DNA of 64,000 bases. It comes from an uncultured Pseudomonadales bacterium. Lineage in GTDB: Bacteria > Pseudomonadota > Gammaproteobacteria > Pseudomonadales > Pseudohongiellaceae. The stretch spans positions 62,001-126,000 of the forward strand of contig CALTDI010000001.1 in the NCBI GenBank assembly GCA_943842505.1. The letters are read 5' to 3'. A program made the position numbers and the translations under genes. Shown piece after piece: positions 18,011-28,916 of the stretch. Every line of letters begins with the position of its first letter. Position 1 is the stretch's first letter. The notes under the pieces were generated by a model that worked only from the letters and a program-made list of their open reading frames with translations, did no database searches and was not told the origin of the DNA.

Positions 18011-18633
18011 AATTTAAAACAATAACGAATCAAAAAGATACTGAAGCAGTGCTCGAAAAAATCGAATCGAATTTAGGTGTCAGACTACCACTAAGCTACG
18101 CTACTAACAGCAAAATTGTAGGAATCTTCCTTCGCGGAAAATTGTCAGCCTGTTACATGTTGGTTACTAAACCAGGGTTTCGAAGTTTACTTTTCGTTCC
18201 AGATGAAACAAAGAGAAATAGTAAATTCTTTAAAAATGATGAATTTGAGATGATGGAAGTCAATGGACTATGGATAGGGCCAGCCCTTAAAAGCCCTTCT
18301 ATGCAGCTCAAAGTTTGGGCACATCTTATTAAAGATATTTTCATGAGCCGAAAGCGGTTTGTAGTGTTGATGCAGAACTCGAACAACAAGTGTATGGAAA
18401 GGTTTATGAGCATGGCAAACCCCACCTGCATCTATGAAGGCGAGCCTTTTGTTATGGCTCGTGAAAAGACACACAATACCATTCGCGTTAGCTTTGCAAC
18501 TCGCTGGAGCATTGTCTTGAATGCCCCCAAGTACTTGAACGAACTATTTCAACGACGCCAAAGAGCTCGGAACTTTTCTACAAAGCAAAGTTATGTGCGA
18601 TCGTTGAAGCAATCTAACTCTGAATTCGCTTAA
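17998..18633 (+). CDS. Unknown protein, possibly acyltransferase-like
   Basis: 211 residues, basic, no signal or membrane segment. It begins MEKLKFKTITNQKD inside the end of the ICMT-like gene. A central block (SKIVGIFLRGKLSACYMLV, then FEMMEVNGLWIGP, then VLMQNSNNKCMERFM) has the strand and helix rhythm of GNAT-type acyltransferases, but no acetyl-CoA signature is clear, so I do not assign that function. The overlap suggests it acts with the methyltransferase-like protein. AT-rich, probably acquired DNA. Confidence 0.6.
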   Translation: MEKLKFKTITNQKDTEAVLEKIESNLGVRLPLSYATNSKIVGIFLRGKLSACYMLVTKPGFRSLLFVPDETKRNSKFFKNDEFEMMEVNGLWIGPALKSPSMQLKVWAHLIKDIFMSRKRFVVLMQNSNNKCMERFMSMANPTCIYEGEPFVMAREKTHNTIRVSFATRWSIVLNAPKYLNELFQRRQRARNFSTKQSYVRSLKQSNSEFA

Positions 18634-18966
18634 AAAAAACACTGTCATATACAGCTGCGACTCTGCTTTGTAGCACCCGATTGTATGCCTTATGTTAAGG
18701 GAGATAACCCTTCTAACTTGCATTTAGAGATGCTCACACTAATCGCGCCAGCGCTGGATTTTGACGTGCAAGTGCATTATCCTCACCTACCCGAACAGGG
18801 CGGCATTTTGTCGTCCTTTCTGTGCGAAAATCGAGCAGCTGGCTTTCGCTGAAAGCCGCATTGGTTAGGTCTTCCTGACAGTTTCCATGGGCTGCCACGG
18901 CGAACATCTCTCCCCTGTGGGGTTGAGAACAAAATGGTGTAGATTTATTAAGGTATTTTTCGCGAT
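18634..18966. other. Intergenic upstream of ppdK
   Basis: About 330 bases with no supported ORF. A perfect 7-bp hairpin, GGCTTTC-GCT-GAAAGCC, lies at 18841-18857. The ppdK promoter is probably in the AT-rich 18930-18965 stretch. Confidence 0.5.
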
Positions 18967-21714
<2,748 letters not shown>

Positions 21715-21720
21715 GTGTCT

Positions 21721-21796
21721 GACCTCTGCTTCACTTTGGTGGAGCAGAGAACTGAAAATCCTCGTGTCGGTGGTTCGATTCCGTCCCTGGGCACCA
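21721..21796 (+). pseudogene. tRNA-Phe pseudogene or attachment-site remnant
   Basis: 21741-21796 match the 3' two-thirds of a proteobacterial tRNA-Phe: anticodon arm ACTGAAAATCC (GAA anticodon), variable loop GTGTC, T-arm GGTGGTTCGATTCCGTC, and 3' end CCTGGGCACCA. The expected 5' acceptor strand (GCCCAGG) and a complete D-arm are missing, and the anticodon stem has a mismatch. It is therefore a fragment, not a working tRNA. Part of it is repeated at 25216-25238. Confidence 0.8.
21751..21773 (+). repeat. Direct repeat copy 1 (tRNA-Phe core, possible att)
   Basis: This 23-base piece (ACTGAAAATCCTCG then TGTCGGTGG) matches 25216-25238 at 22 of 23 positions. The two copies bracket about 3.4 kb holding higBA, the RAYT, dsbB and the MBL gene. 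It is a candidate attachment core; no integrase gene is present between the copies. Confidence 0.75.
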
Positions 21797-21813
21797 TCTT
21801 TTCAAGGTTCCGT

Positions 21814-22119
21814 TCAGGCCACTTTGTTAAAGTCTATTAGCTCAAGATTTTTAACGTCAATTGATTGGCGAGCTTTCCATAAATCATAGCTATCTTGAAG
21901 CATTAACCAGCTTTCAGCTGACCCACCTAGCACGCCTGAAAGCCTAACTGCCATTTCAGGCGACACATCAGAAACGCCATTTAGCAACCGATTAAAAGTG
22001 CTACGTGCAACACCGAGGCGATCAGCAACTTTATTACCCGTGACCTCATTAAATGGCTCAATATATGTCCTTTGAATCAAGGCACCTGGATGCGGTGGAT
22101 TATGTTGCTGTAAAGTCAT
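21814..22119 (-). CDS. higA: HigA-type antitoxin (Xre family)
   Basis: 101 residues. The start MTLQQHNPPHPGALIQRTYI is the characteristic HigA/VapI N-terminus, followed by a helix-turn-helix (NKVADRLGVARSTFNRLLNG) and the usual MAVRLSGVLGGSAESWLMLQ. It should bind and inactivate HigB and repress the operon. Its ATG overlaps the toxin stop codon (TAATG), so the two are translationally coupled, toxin first. This is a second toxin-antitoxin pair, different in sequence from the one at 9.6 kb. Confidence 0.93.
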   Translation of the reverse strand: MTLQQHNPPHPGALIQRTYIEPFNEVTGNKVADRLGVARSTFNRLLNGVSDVSPEMAVRLSGVLGGSAESWLMLQDSYDLWKARQSIDVKNLELIDFNKVA

Positions 22120-22397
22120 TAGTGGTAATCCTCGTAATTAACAATGTATGCATCTCCGTCTTTGAAAATAAAAACTATCCGCCAATTGCCAGAAACACTA
22201 ATCGCCCAATGATCTTTTAACTTTCCTTTAAGCCCGTGCAATTTGTAGCCAGGCTTATCAATATCGTCGATTGTTTGTGCAGCGTGTAAAAAAGCAAGTT
22301 GATCAGCTATTTTGCGGGCATGTTTCACTTGAATGCCGGAGGTACTGCCTTTGATGAAGAATCTCTCTAAGCCTTTGTGCTTAAAAGTCTTGATCAT
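22119..22397 (-). CDS. higB: HigB-type toxin (ribosome-dependent mRNA interferase)
   Basis: 92 residues from the preferred start MIKTFKHKGLERFF at 22397 (frame open to 22406). It is typical of the HigB/GraT family: an N-terminal KHKGLERFF, a helical middle with ARKIADQLAFL, LHGLKGKLKDHWAISVSGNW, and the C-terminal VNYEDYH. These toxins cut mRNA at the ribosome when freed from HigA. It is AT-rich relative to ppdK and sits just inside the tRNA-Phe-derived repeat, as expected of a mobile or genome-stabilising module. Confidence 0.93.
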   Translation of the reverse strand: MIKTFKHKGLERFFIKGSTSGIQVKHARKIADQLAFLHAAQTIDDIDKPGYKLHGLKGKLKDHWAISVSGNWRIVFIFKDGDAYIVNYEDYH

Positions 22398-22507
22398 CAA
22401 CAACATCCCTGCCAGAACTATTAGTTACTCATTTAATTTGAGAATAGTACAATATTCCGTGATGCGCAACAAGGATTAAAATTTGCCAGTACGCAGAACT
22501 TGCAGAT

Positions 22508-23307
22508 AAAGGGGACAGATTTATTTTCCCTTTTGTACAGGACGACCTCTACCACGGTTCTCGATTCTTAGCCCAATTCTATTTTCAATTTCGTCGATGA
22601 AAGCGGAGCTTCCTGTTAACTGATTTCTAGTTACTGCGTTGCGAATTAGTGTTTTTTCGTCTCCTTCACCGATGCTCACGAATTTTTGATATCTAACCTG
22701 TCGTTTATGTGAGTCATCGCTTAGCGCCAAGTAAGCCTCATCGAGATCGAGCCAGCCCAGTTCCTCTATCCCTGTCCGAGCCTGATAACTCGACCACCGA
22801 TATTGTGCTGGGTCTACTACCATTCTTGCCTTAACCGGATTGAGCTCCACATATCGACAGCATTGGAGGAGATACTCATCTCTTTGGATTGGGCTAATCT
22901 TGTATCTCCCCTCCCATAGTGAACCTGTCCGATTCTCCAATTTGTTAGCATATCTCGTCTGCCGAGCCGCAAGCCTCTTCATCAATTCGCTGACCGAAAA
23001 AGCGTCTTCGGCTGGCTCAACAATCAAATGAATATGATTAGTCATCAAGCAAAAACAATAAACTTTTACACCAAATTCATGTTTAAACTTAACGAGCGAA
23101 TCAAGATAGTATTGATAATCAACCGATTCGATGAAGACAGCTTTCCGATTGTGTCCACGTTGGACAATATGATGCGGTGTGTTGGGAAGAATAATTCTCG
23201 CCGTCCGTGGCATGGGAGACCTCCAGAATATAAAGTTTACTAATTTATGTTCTAGTGTAGATTTTGCGATTTCTCAAGCTTAACTCGAAAATAAATCTGT
23301 CCCCTTT
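22508..23307. mobile_element. RAYT element with 21-bp terminal inverted repeats
   Basis: 22508-22528 and 23287-23307 are perfect inverted repeats (AAAGGGGACAGATTTATTTT plus C, and its complement) enclosing a single Y1 transposase gene. The left repeat contains the gene's stop codon. The ends share their first bases and the GATTTATTTT tract with the intergenic palindromes at 30.6-43.3 kb. Confidence 0.88.
22521..23213 (-). CDS. REP-associated tyrosine transposase (RAYT, Y1/HUH)
   Basis: 230 residues. The N-terminus MPRTARIILPNTPHHIVQRG is the RAYT hallmark. The HUH metal motif is NHIHLIV (about residue 60), and the catalytic Tyr lies in the following helix (AARQTRYANKLENRTGSLW). Then come GRYKISPIQRDEYLLQCCRY and the conserved VELNPVKARMV. 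RAYTs are single-strand endonucleases that recognise REP palindromes. The length and motifs look intact. It is flanked at both ends by its own inverted repeats, which makes it a likely source of the REP-like palindromes further right. Confidence 0.92.
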   Translation of the reverse strand: MPRTARIILPNTPHHIVQRGHNRKAVFIESVDYQYYLDSLVKFKHEFGVKVYCFCLMTNHIHLIVEPAEDAFSVSELMKRLAARQTRYANKLENRTGSLWEGRYKISPIQRDEYLLQCCRYVELNPVKARMVVDPAQYRWSSYQARTGIEELGWLDLDEAYLALSDDSHKRQVRYQKFVSIGEGDEKTLIRNAVTRNQLTGSSAFIDEIENRIGLRIENRGRGRPVQKGK

Positions 23308-23340
23308 AACTTCCAGGCTAAAGACGTAAAGTTTTGCCTC

Positions 23341-23862
23341 TCAGATTTCGTTGGAAATCATCTTGCGAACATGCATTATCCATACTGCTATCAACACCAG
23401 CAGTGGCGCCGACAGGGTGATCAACAGGGATTCCACCATAGTGAAACCTAACGGCATGTCTGGGGACAAGCCACATATTCCCTGAGCCTCAAATAAGAGG
23501 GGAATCCACCGATCCAGCGGCATGAACTCCGGGAATCCGGCACCCATGGTGCAACTGGAAACAACCGTGCCCAGCTCGACGCCATAGGCGTAGTAGCTGG
23601 TGTAGAGCGCCCCGGCCAGCATGACGATGGTGAGGTTCAGTGCCATCCAGCGCCACCAGATGCTTTTGACCATGACCAGTCCCAACAGAGCGAAGATGAT
23701 GGAGCCCATTACCCAGGCCCGCACCTGTACACACAGCGCACATGGGTACCACATTCCAGGACCATACTGGTAAAACAGCGCGATACCTTCCATCAGCACC
23801 AGGTAGAGAACACCGGTCAGCCAGAAATAGCGGCTTTCGGCAAAGTTATAGAGCTTGTTCAC
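23341..23862 (-). CDS. dsbB: Disulfide bond formation protein B (DsbB-like)
   Basis: 173 residues with four membrane segments. DsbB re-oxidises DsbA and passes electrons to quinones in the inner membrane. Both periplasmic cysteine pairs are present: CALC (C41, C44) in the first loop, and C104 with C130 in the second (SSCTMGAGFPEFMPLDRW, then EAQGIC). The PEFMPLDRWIP segment is typical. No dsbA lies nearby. It sits between the RAYT element and the MBL gene, inside the tRNA-Phe-bounded segment. Confidence 0.9.
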   Translation of the reverse strand: MNKLYNFAESRYFWLTGVLYLVLMEGIALFYQYGPGMWYPCALCVQVRAWVMGSIIFALLGLVMVKSIWWRWMALNLTIVMLAGALYTSYYAYGVELGTVVSSCTMGAGFPEFMPLDRWIPLLFEAQGICGLSPDMPLGFTMVESLLITLSAPLLVLIAVWIMHVRKMISNEI

Positions 23863-24100
23863 AGATTAGACCCTTCGAGCGTAGCGGTAATATTCTAAAT
23901 AGATAATGCATTCTAACGGATTTCTTTCAGGAATAAATGGGAGCTTTCCAAAATTGCTTTCTTTATTCTTACTCTGTCCCTAAGGCTATGGCGCGCACCA
24001 CTCACAATCTTAAGTTGTTAAGTTGTCGGTGTCCCCTATATGCTCCTACACGATGAATCTATCAGCGTCCCTACAACCAAGGAGAGACTTAAATATTATT

Positions 24101-25084
24101 ATGACCAAGACAATCAGCAGAACAGGCATTATTGGACTGATACTCTATTCAGCAATTGTCGGAGCACAGCCCGCTCCCTCCTCAACCACTATTTTTGACG
24201 GGCTAAAGATAACTCTGTGCGGCACTTCCTCTCCATTGCCAGCGCCAGGTCGCGCGCAGGCTTGCGTGGCGGTAGAAACACCCGATCATCTTTATATTGT
24301 GGATGCAGGGTCTGGTTCTGCGGCTACAGCACAGCTATCCGGCACTCCTTTAGAAAAAATGCGCGGCATTCTGTTAACCCATTATCATTCTGATCATATA
24401 TCCGATATCGGCGATTTCAATCTCAACTCATGGGTAGCAAGCAGGCCAGCTCCATTACAAATTATTGGACCAGAAGGTGTCGATCGCATTGTTGAAGGTC
24501 TTAATATCACTTACGAATTGGACCGTGGCTACCGCGTGGCTCATCACGGTGCAGAGCTACTTAACCCCGAACTAGGCATACTGCAGTCTCGCACAATAGG
24601 AGAAGGCGTAATCGTGGATGAAGATGGATTGCGGATCACTGCATTCAAAGTTTCTCATCCACCGATTGAACCAGCCTTTGGTTATCGATTGGATTACGGC
24701 GGTCGCTCCGTGGTCATCAGTGGCGATAGCTTAGTTACCGACAAAATTGTGGAAATATCTGATGGCGCCGATGTTGTGCTACATGACGCGATGGCTTTGC
24801 AACTAGTGCAAGGTGCGGAAGCTATGTCACGCGGCGCTGGCAATACCCGACTTGCAACCGTACTCCACGATATTCAGGATTATCATGCAACCACTGCAGA
24901 TTTAGCACGCCTGACAGCCGAGGCGGCGATTGGGCAACTCGCTCTATATCACCTTGTACCTGCCCCAAGAAATGCCATGGCAATTGCGGCATTCAACGGC
25001 GGCTTACCAGACGGTGCTCTCATTACCGAAGACGGCATGATGATCTCCTTGCCAGCAAATTCGAAAGAGATCACGGTTGATTGA
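24101..25084 (+). CDS. Exported MBL-fold metallo-hydrolase
   Basis: 327 residues from the ATG at 24101 (MTKTISRTGIIGLILYS), which gives a signal peptide; the frame extends upstream to 24023, but that start would bury the signal. The binuclear zinc motif is LTHYHSDHISD, with further ligands in SGDS, LHDA and a final YHLVPAP. The GSGSAATAQL and AVSTPDHLY-like context resembles the RNase Z/arylsulfatase-type branch of the beta-lactamase fold, which includes periplasmic hydrolases. Substrate unknown. A GGAGAG sequence lies about 14 bases upstream. Confidence 0.85.
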   Translation: MTKTISRTGIIGLILYSAIVGAQPAPSSTTIFDGLKITLCGTSSPLPAPGRAQACVAVETPDHLYIVDAGSGSAATAQLSGTPLEKMRGILLTHYHSDHISDIGDFNLNSWVASRPAPLQIIGPEGVDRIVEGLNITYELDRGYRVAHHGAELLNPELGILQSRTIGEGVIVDEDGLRITAFKVSHPPIEPAFGYRLDYGGRSVVISGDSLVTDKIVEISDGADVVLHDAMALQLVQGAEAMSRGAGNTRLATVLHDIQDYHATTADLARLTAEAAIGQLALYHLVPAPRNAMAIAAFNGGLPDGALITEDGMMISLPANSKEITVD

Positions 25085-25215
25085 TAACTATGGATCAGAG
25101 TGAAAATTCAGTAGTTTTGAGCACGCTCAATCACTGTATTTCTAGCACACTTCGTAACACACTCTGATCTCGTACTTATCTCTCTGATTCGTATAAAGAA
25201 TAGGTCACGCGGTCT
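25085..25215. other. Short intergenic with TAGCACAC motif
   Basis: Downstream of the MBL gene. 25142-25171 carries CTAGCACACTTCGTAACACA followed by CTCTGAT. A close relative recurs at 26017-26047 and a looser one at 40739-40770, always in intergenic DNA. Confidence 0.5.
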
Positions 25216-25238
25216 ACTAAAAATCCTCGTGTCGGTGG
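25216..25238 (+). repeat. Direct repeat copy 2 (tRNA-Phe core, possible att)
   Basis: Near-identical to 21751-21773 (one mismatch), covering the tRNA-Phe anticodon loop 3' side through the start of the T-arm. Here it is not followed by a T-loop; it runs straight into the hairpin cluster. Confidence 0.75.
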
Positions 25239-25390
25239 CCCGAAAGGAGCGAAGCTCCGCAGAGTGCGCAAAGCGCGAGTCCGAAGGGCCGAGGAATTCG
25301 GCTTAGCCGAATTTAGAGTCAAAGCTGCGGCAGCAGCGCAGGCGGCGGAACGCCGCCCGTAGGGTGAGAATTTTGATTTAATCAAAATTC
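25224..25390. repeat. Dense cluster of small perfect hairpins
   Basis: At least five perfect hairpins in a row: GGAGC-GAA-GCTCC (25246-25258), GCGC-AAA-GCGC (25266-25276), AATTCGGCT-T-AGCCGAATT (25295-25313), GCTG-CGG-CAGC (25324-25334), GGCGGCG-GAA-CGCCGCC (25341-25357), and then GAATTTTGATT-T-AATCAAAATTC (25368-25390). An outer stem TCCTCG (25224-25229) with CGAGGA (25290-25295) and GGCCC with GGGCC closes the first part. A 78-residue frame across it is only a by-product of the palindromes. Confidence 0.85.
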
Positions 25391-25417
25391 GAACCACTAA
25401 TTGCGCCAGCACAAGCC

Positions 25418-25867
25418 TTACTGTACGCGTCTAACTCTTATAGCCCGGCCCGTATCTACTATCTGCATTCTGGATATACCCATCCAGTTCGTAGTGATTT
25501 CAACTTCAGGGTCGACAGCAGAGTAACTATAGCGCCTGGTGCTTCTGGTTTCCCAAATCTGGCCATTTTTGAGATGGAATTGTGTCGGGCCATTCCAACC
25601 GCTGAATTCTCCGTCAATCCTGCTCCTAATATTGGCGTTGCTGAGCTCTCTCACTGCAGGACTGTCATCAATCATCACTTCGGCATCTTGCGCTGTATAA
25701 CGCACTAGCCAACGGTTAATAGCCGCTATTTCATCAGCGGAAAGCCGCCCAAAACCAGAAGCGGCAAACTCTTCTGCGGTCATCAACTCGCGGACGTCCG
25801 GATTCTCGGCAGATAGAGCTAGATGCGTAAACAGCATCAATATTAAAGCGAAGCAGTATCGAAACAT
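25418..25867 (-). CDS. Exported protein of unknown function
   Basis: 149 residues with a Sec signal (MFRYCFALILMLFTHLALSA). The mature N-terminus VRELMTAEEFAASGFGRLSA then DEIAAINRWLVRYT is a motif seen in many uncharacterised proteobacterial exported proteins, followed by a beta-rich half (QFHLKNGQIWETRSTRRYSY, then RMQIVDTGRAIRVRRV). Likely periplasmic; function unknown. It is flanked on both sides by the TAGCACAC repeat motif. Confidence 0.75.
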   Translation of the reverse strand: MFRYCFALILMLFTHLALSAENPDVRELMTAEEFAASGFGRLSADEIAAINRWLVRYTAQDAEVMIDDSPAVRELSNANIRSRIDGEFSGWNGPTQFHLKNGQIWETRSTRRYSYSAVDPEVEITTNWMGISRMQIVDTGRAIRVRRVQ

Positions 25868-26209
25868 AATTTGAGGCCTGTTTTGTTACTAAAGAAAGTG
25901 GGGCTAAGTTTCTCATATGCAGGAAAAGCAAACAAAAATATTTGGAAGCAAAAGAAGATAAGCAATGGGACAGAATGAAGAATACTATAGCTTAGAGCGG
26001 ACCTGTTGAGCGTATTCTTAGCACACTACTTAGCACACTCTGATTTCATAACTTTAGCTCGCTAGCCTCACCCATTTAACGCGCTATATTGGGCTTTAAC
26101 AGTTCCATCTGCGGCAAAATTAGTTATCCTACAAGCTAGATCGACGAAAAATAATTGGCACAAGTCGTAATTCCGAACCCGTGATAACGTAAAGCCAAAG
26201 GACGCTACT
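25868..26209. other. Divergent intergenic region
   Basis: Between the exported protein and the first sulfatase. 26017-26047 holds CTTAGCACACTACTTAGCAC followed by ACTCTGAT, a direct repeat of TTAGCACAC with an 11-base period and a relative of 25142-25171. Promoters for both genes presumably lie here. No ORF supported. Confidence 0.5.
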
Positions 26210-27754
26210 ATGCAGAACCACATGATTCCAGCCATCTGCCTGCTATCTACATTGCTTGTTAGCTGCAGTAGTGAAAAGGACCCTCTTCGCCTGGAAACAC
26301 TGGCTAATACCAGCCCCAAGAATATCATCTATATTCTCTCCGACGATCATCGCTTCGATTTTATGGGTTTTACTGGCAAAGTGCCGTGGCTGGAAACGCC
26401 GAATCTCGACCGGCTGGCCAGTGAAGGAGCCTATTTCCCCAATACCTATGTCACTACCTCGCTATGTTCACCGTCTCGAGCATCGATCCTCACGGGGCTG
26501 TATTCCCATACCCACACGGTTATAGATAATGCCGCTCCCGACCCTGGAAACCTCACCTTCTTCCCTCAGTATCTGCAAGAAGCGGGCTATCAGACCAGCT
26601 ACTTCGGCAAGTGGCATATGGGCAATCACAGCGACGAGCCACAACCTGGATTCGATCACTGGGAGAGTTTTCGGGGACAGGGTGTCTATTACGGACCGAC
26701 ACTAAATATCAATGGCGAGCGCACGACCTATAGTGAGACTACCTATATCACCGATGTCTTGACCGAACATGCCGTCGACTGGCTAGATGAGCGCGATGAG
26801 GAGCAACCGTTCTTCATGTACCTGTCGCACAAGGCTGTGCACTCCCAGTTTCAACCTGCCGAGCGCCATCAGGGCTTTTATCAAGAAGAGGCAATAGTCT
26901 ACCCCCCAAGTTTCGACACGCCGAATTATGGAACTCCTGAACTACCAACAGCCAGTTCGGACAGTGAGCCTCTGCGTGGTCGCGACTACTACGGAGAACG
27001 CCGTATTCCCGACTGGGTAAAGCAACAGCGTGAGTCCTGGCACGGCGTCGACTACATGTACCACGGCGACATCGACTTCGAAGAATTTTTTCAGCGCTAC
27101 ACCGAAACCCTCATGGGCATAGATGATAGCGTGGGTGCAGTGCTGGACTATCTTGACGCCAACGGCCTGGCAGAAGACACCCTGGTTATTTATATGGGAG
27201 ACAATGGCTTCTCTTTTGGCGAACATGGATTAATCGACAAGCGTCACTTCTACGAAGAATCCGCTAAAGTCCCTCTATTAGTTAGGTGGCCTTCACGGCT
27301 GCAAGGCGGCGCTACCATCGAATCACTGGTGCAGAACATCGACATTGCGCCAACTATTTTGGAAGCAGCTGATCTTCGCATGCCATCGCATATGCAGGGG
27401 GCTTCGTTTATTCCTCTATTCAGTCGCGAAGAGATTCCCTGGCGCGATAGAATATTCTATGAATACTACTGGGAGATGGATTTCCCCCAGACACCGACAA
27501 TGTTTGGCATACGTACCGAGCGCTACAAATATATTCGTTATCATGGCGTGTGGGACACCAATGAATTCTATGATCTTCAGGCCGACCCTAGTGAGATGCA
27601 AAACCTGATCGATGCCCCAGAACATCAAGAACGCATTGCTGGATTTGCCAGCGAAGTCTATGACTGGCTAGAAACTACCGGTGGCATGAGCATTCCATTA
27701 AAGAATGTGGTTCGGCCCAAGTTTGGCGACCATCGCAACCAGTCAGTATTCTAA
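26210..27754 (+). CDS. Sulfatase, lipoprotein (formylglycine type)
   Basis: 514 residues. A lipoprotein signal ends LLVSCSSE (Cys19). The type I sulfatase fold begins IIYILSDDHRFD (metal Asp pair), and the active-site motif is SLCSPSRASILTG, with Cys86 to be converted to formylglycine. Further metal and substrate residues appear in GKWHMG and in YMGDNGFSFGEHG. It hydrolyses sulfate esters; the sequence is in the broad iduronate/choline/heparan sulfatase-like group, and the natural substrate cannot be named. The maturase gene follows after 12 bases, so the two form an operon. Confidence 0.93.
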   Translation: MQNHMIPAICLLSTLLVSCSSEKDPLRLETLANTSPKNIIYILSDDHRFDFMGFTGKVPWLETPNLDRLASEGAYFPNTYVTTSLCSPSRASILTGLYSHTHTVIDNAAPDPGNLTFFPQYLQEAGYQTSYFGKWHMGNHSDEPQPGFDHWESFRGQGVYYGPTLNINGERTTYSETTYITDVLTEHAVDWLDERDEEQPFFMYLSHKAVHSQFQPAERHQGFYQEEAIVYPPSFDTPNYGTPELPTASSDSEPLRGRDYYGERRIPDWVKQQRESWHGVDYMYHGDIDFEEFFQRYTETLMGIDDSVGAVLDYLDANGLAEDTLVIYMGDNGFSFGEHGLIDKRHFYEESAKVPLLVRWPSRLQGGATIESLVQNIDIAPTILEAADLRMPSHMQGASFIPLFSREEIPWRDRIFYEYYWEMDFPQTPTMFGIRTERYKYIRYHGVWDTNEFYDLQADPSEMQNLIDAPEHQERIAGFASEVYDWLETTGGMSIPLKNVVRPKFGDHRNQSVF

Positions 27755-27766
27755 AGGACAATACCT

Positions 27767-28816
27767 ATGCGATACTTTCTCAGGCTTTTACACTCCCTTT
27801 TTTATAATTTAGGAATACCCGGCTTCAACATGAATATTCTTCCGGTCACCGCCGCCCTGCTACTGGCACTCACTGCTGCACAGAAAAGCTTTGCTCAAGC
27901 AGCTTCAGACGACTCGTGTCTGAATGAGCCAGCCGGTCAGGTTTGGGTGAATGAGGCAGAATTTATTATGGGAGATAACTCCCACTACCCAGAAGAAGGC
28001 CCTGCTCACAAGGTTTCCGTGCGAGGTTTCTGGATAGACGCTCATGAAGTAAGCAATGCCCAATTCGCTACCTTTGTGGATGCAACCCACTACGTGACGG
28101 TGGCGGAGCGCATTCCCAATCCCGCCGACTGGCCAGCCGATGTGCCAGAAGATTTCCTCAAGCCAGGCTCGGTTCTATTCACCCCTCCGGAGCCGGGCCA
28201 AGCTGCGACAAACTGGTGGTCTTGGGTGCCCGGCACCGATTGGCGACACCCCGATGGGCCGGGCAGCAGCATTAGGGGCAAAGATCTCTACCCGGTAGTC
28301 CACGTGGCATACGAAGACGCACAAGCCTATGCGAATTGGGCAGGTCGCTCGCTTCCAACCGAGGCACAATTTGAGCTGGCCGCTCGCGGCAAAAGCAACG
28401 CGGTATTCCCCTGGGGCGGCAATGAGCTAGCTCCCCATGGGCAGCATCAGGCGAATACCTGGCAAGGCAATTTCCCAATGAACAATAACGCCGAAGATGG
28501 CCATCAGGGGCTTGCTCCAGTGGGTTGCTTCGGCGCCAATGACTATGGCGCTTACGACTTGATCGGCAATGTGTGGGAATGGACCTCAAACTGGTACTAC
28601 CCGACACATAATCAGGATGACTCAAACAATCCAACAGGCCCCACTCTGGAGCAAAGTATTAACTCCGCCTCCTCTGCTGTTCCGGAAAAAGTAATCAAGG
28701 GCGGGTCTTATCTGTGCGCAGAAAACTATTGCCTACGATTCAGGCCTGCGGCACGCGAAGCACAAGATACCGGGCTGGGGACAAGTCATATTGGATTCAG
28801 AACGGTAAAGAACTAG
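27767..28816 (+). CDS. Formylglycine-generating enzyme (SUMF1/FGE), exported
   Basis: 349 residues (start 27767 has an AAAGGA site; 27830 is an alternative). A signal peptide ends KSFAQ. The FGE fold shows VNEAEFIMGDN, HEVSNAQFATFV, WEWTSNWYYP and the C-terminal GGSYLCAENYCLRFRPAAR, which holds the two catalytic cysteines (C317 and C322), so it is a true copper-type FGE and not merely a SUMF1-domain protein. It oxidises the sulfatase Cys to formylglycine. Its signal peptide implies action outside the cytoplasm. It lies between its two probable clients. Confidence 0.93.
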   Translation: MRYFLRLLHSLFYNLGIPGFNMNILPVTAALLLALTAAQKSFAQAASDDSCLNEPAGQVWVNEAEFIMGDNSHYPEEGPAHKVSVRGFWIDAHEVSNAQFATFVDATHYVTVAERIPNPADWPADVPEDFLKPGSVLFTPPEPGQAATNWWSWVPGTDWRHPDGPGSSIRGKDLYPVVHVAYEDAQAYANWAGRSLPTEAQFELAARGKSNAVFPWGGNELAPHGQHQANTWQGNFPMNNNAEDGHQGLAPVGCFGANDYGAYDLIGNVWEWTSNWYYPTHNQDDSNNPTGPTLEQSINSASSAVPEKVIKGGSYLCAENYCLRFRPAAREAQDTGLGTSHIGFRTVKN

Positions 28817-28916
28817 GGCAGCTATACTGGCGCCGGTGTAAATTCTTTTGGCATACGGGCCGGCTAGCAATTAATTACATACTATTTATCTTTTTATCTT
28901 TCGGAACCACAGATAA

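Noticed and set aside
21721..21796. Intact tRNA-Phe gene
   Set aside because: The 5' acceptor strand and D-arm are not there, and the anticodon stem has a mismatch.
24023..24100. Upstream extension of the MBL gene start
   Set aside because: The longer N-terminus would put the signal peptide internally; the ATG at 24101 gives a normal signal.
25176..25412. 78-residue minus-strand open frame across the hairpin cluster
   Set aside because: It is made of the palindromes themselves, has no signal or ribosome site, and overlaps the tRNA-derived repeat.
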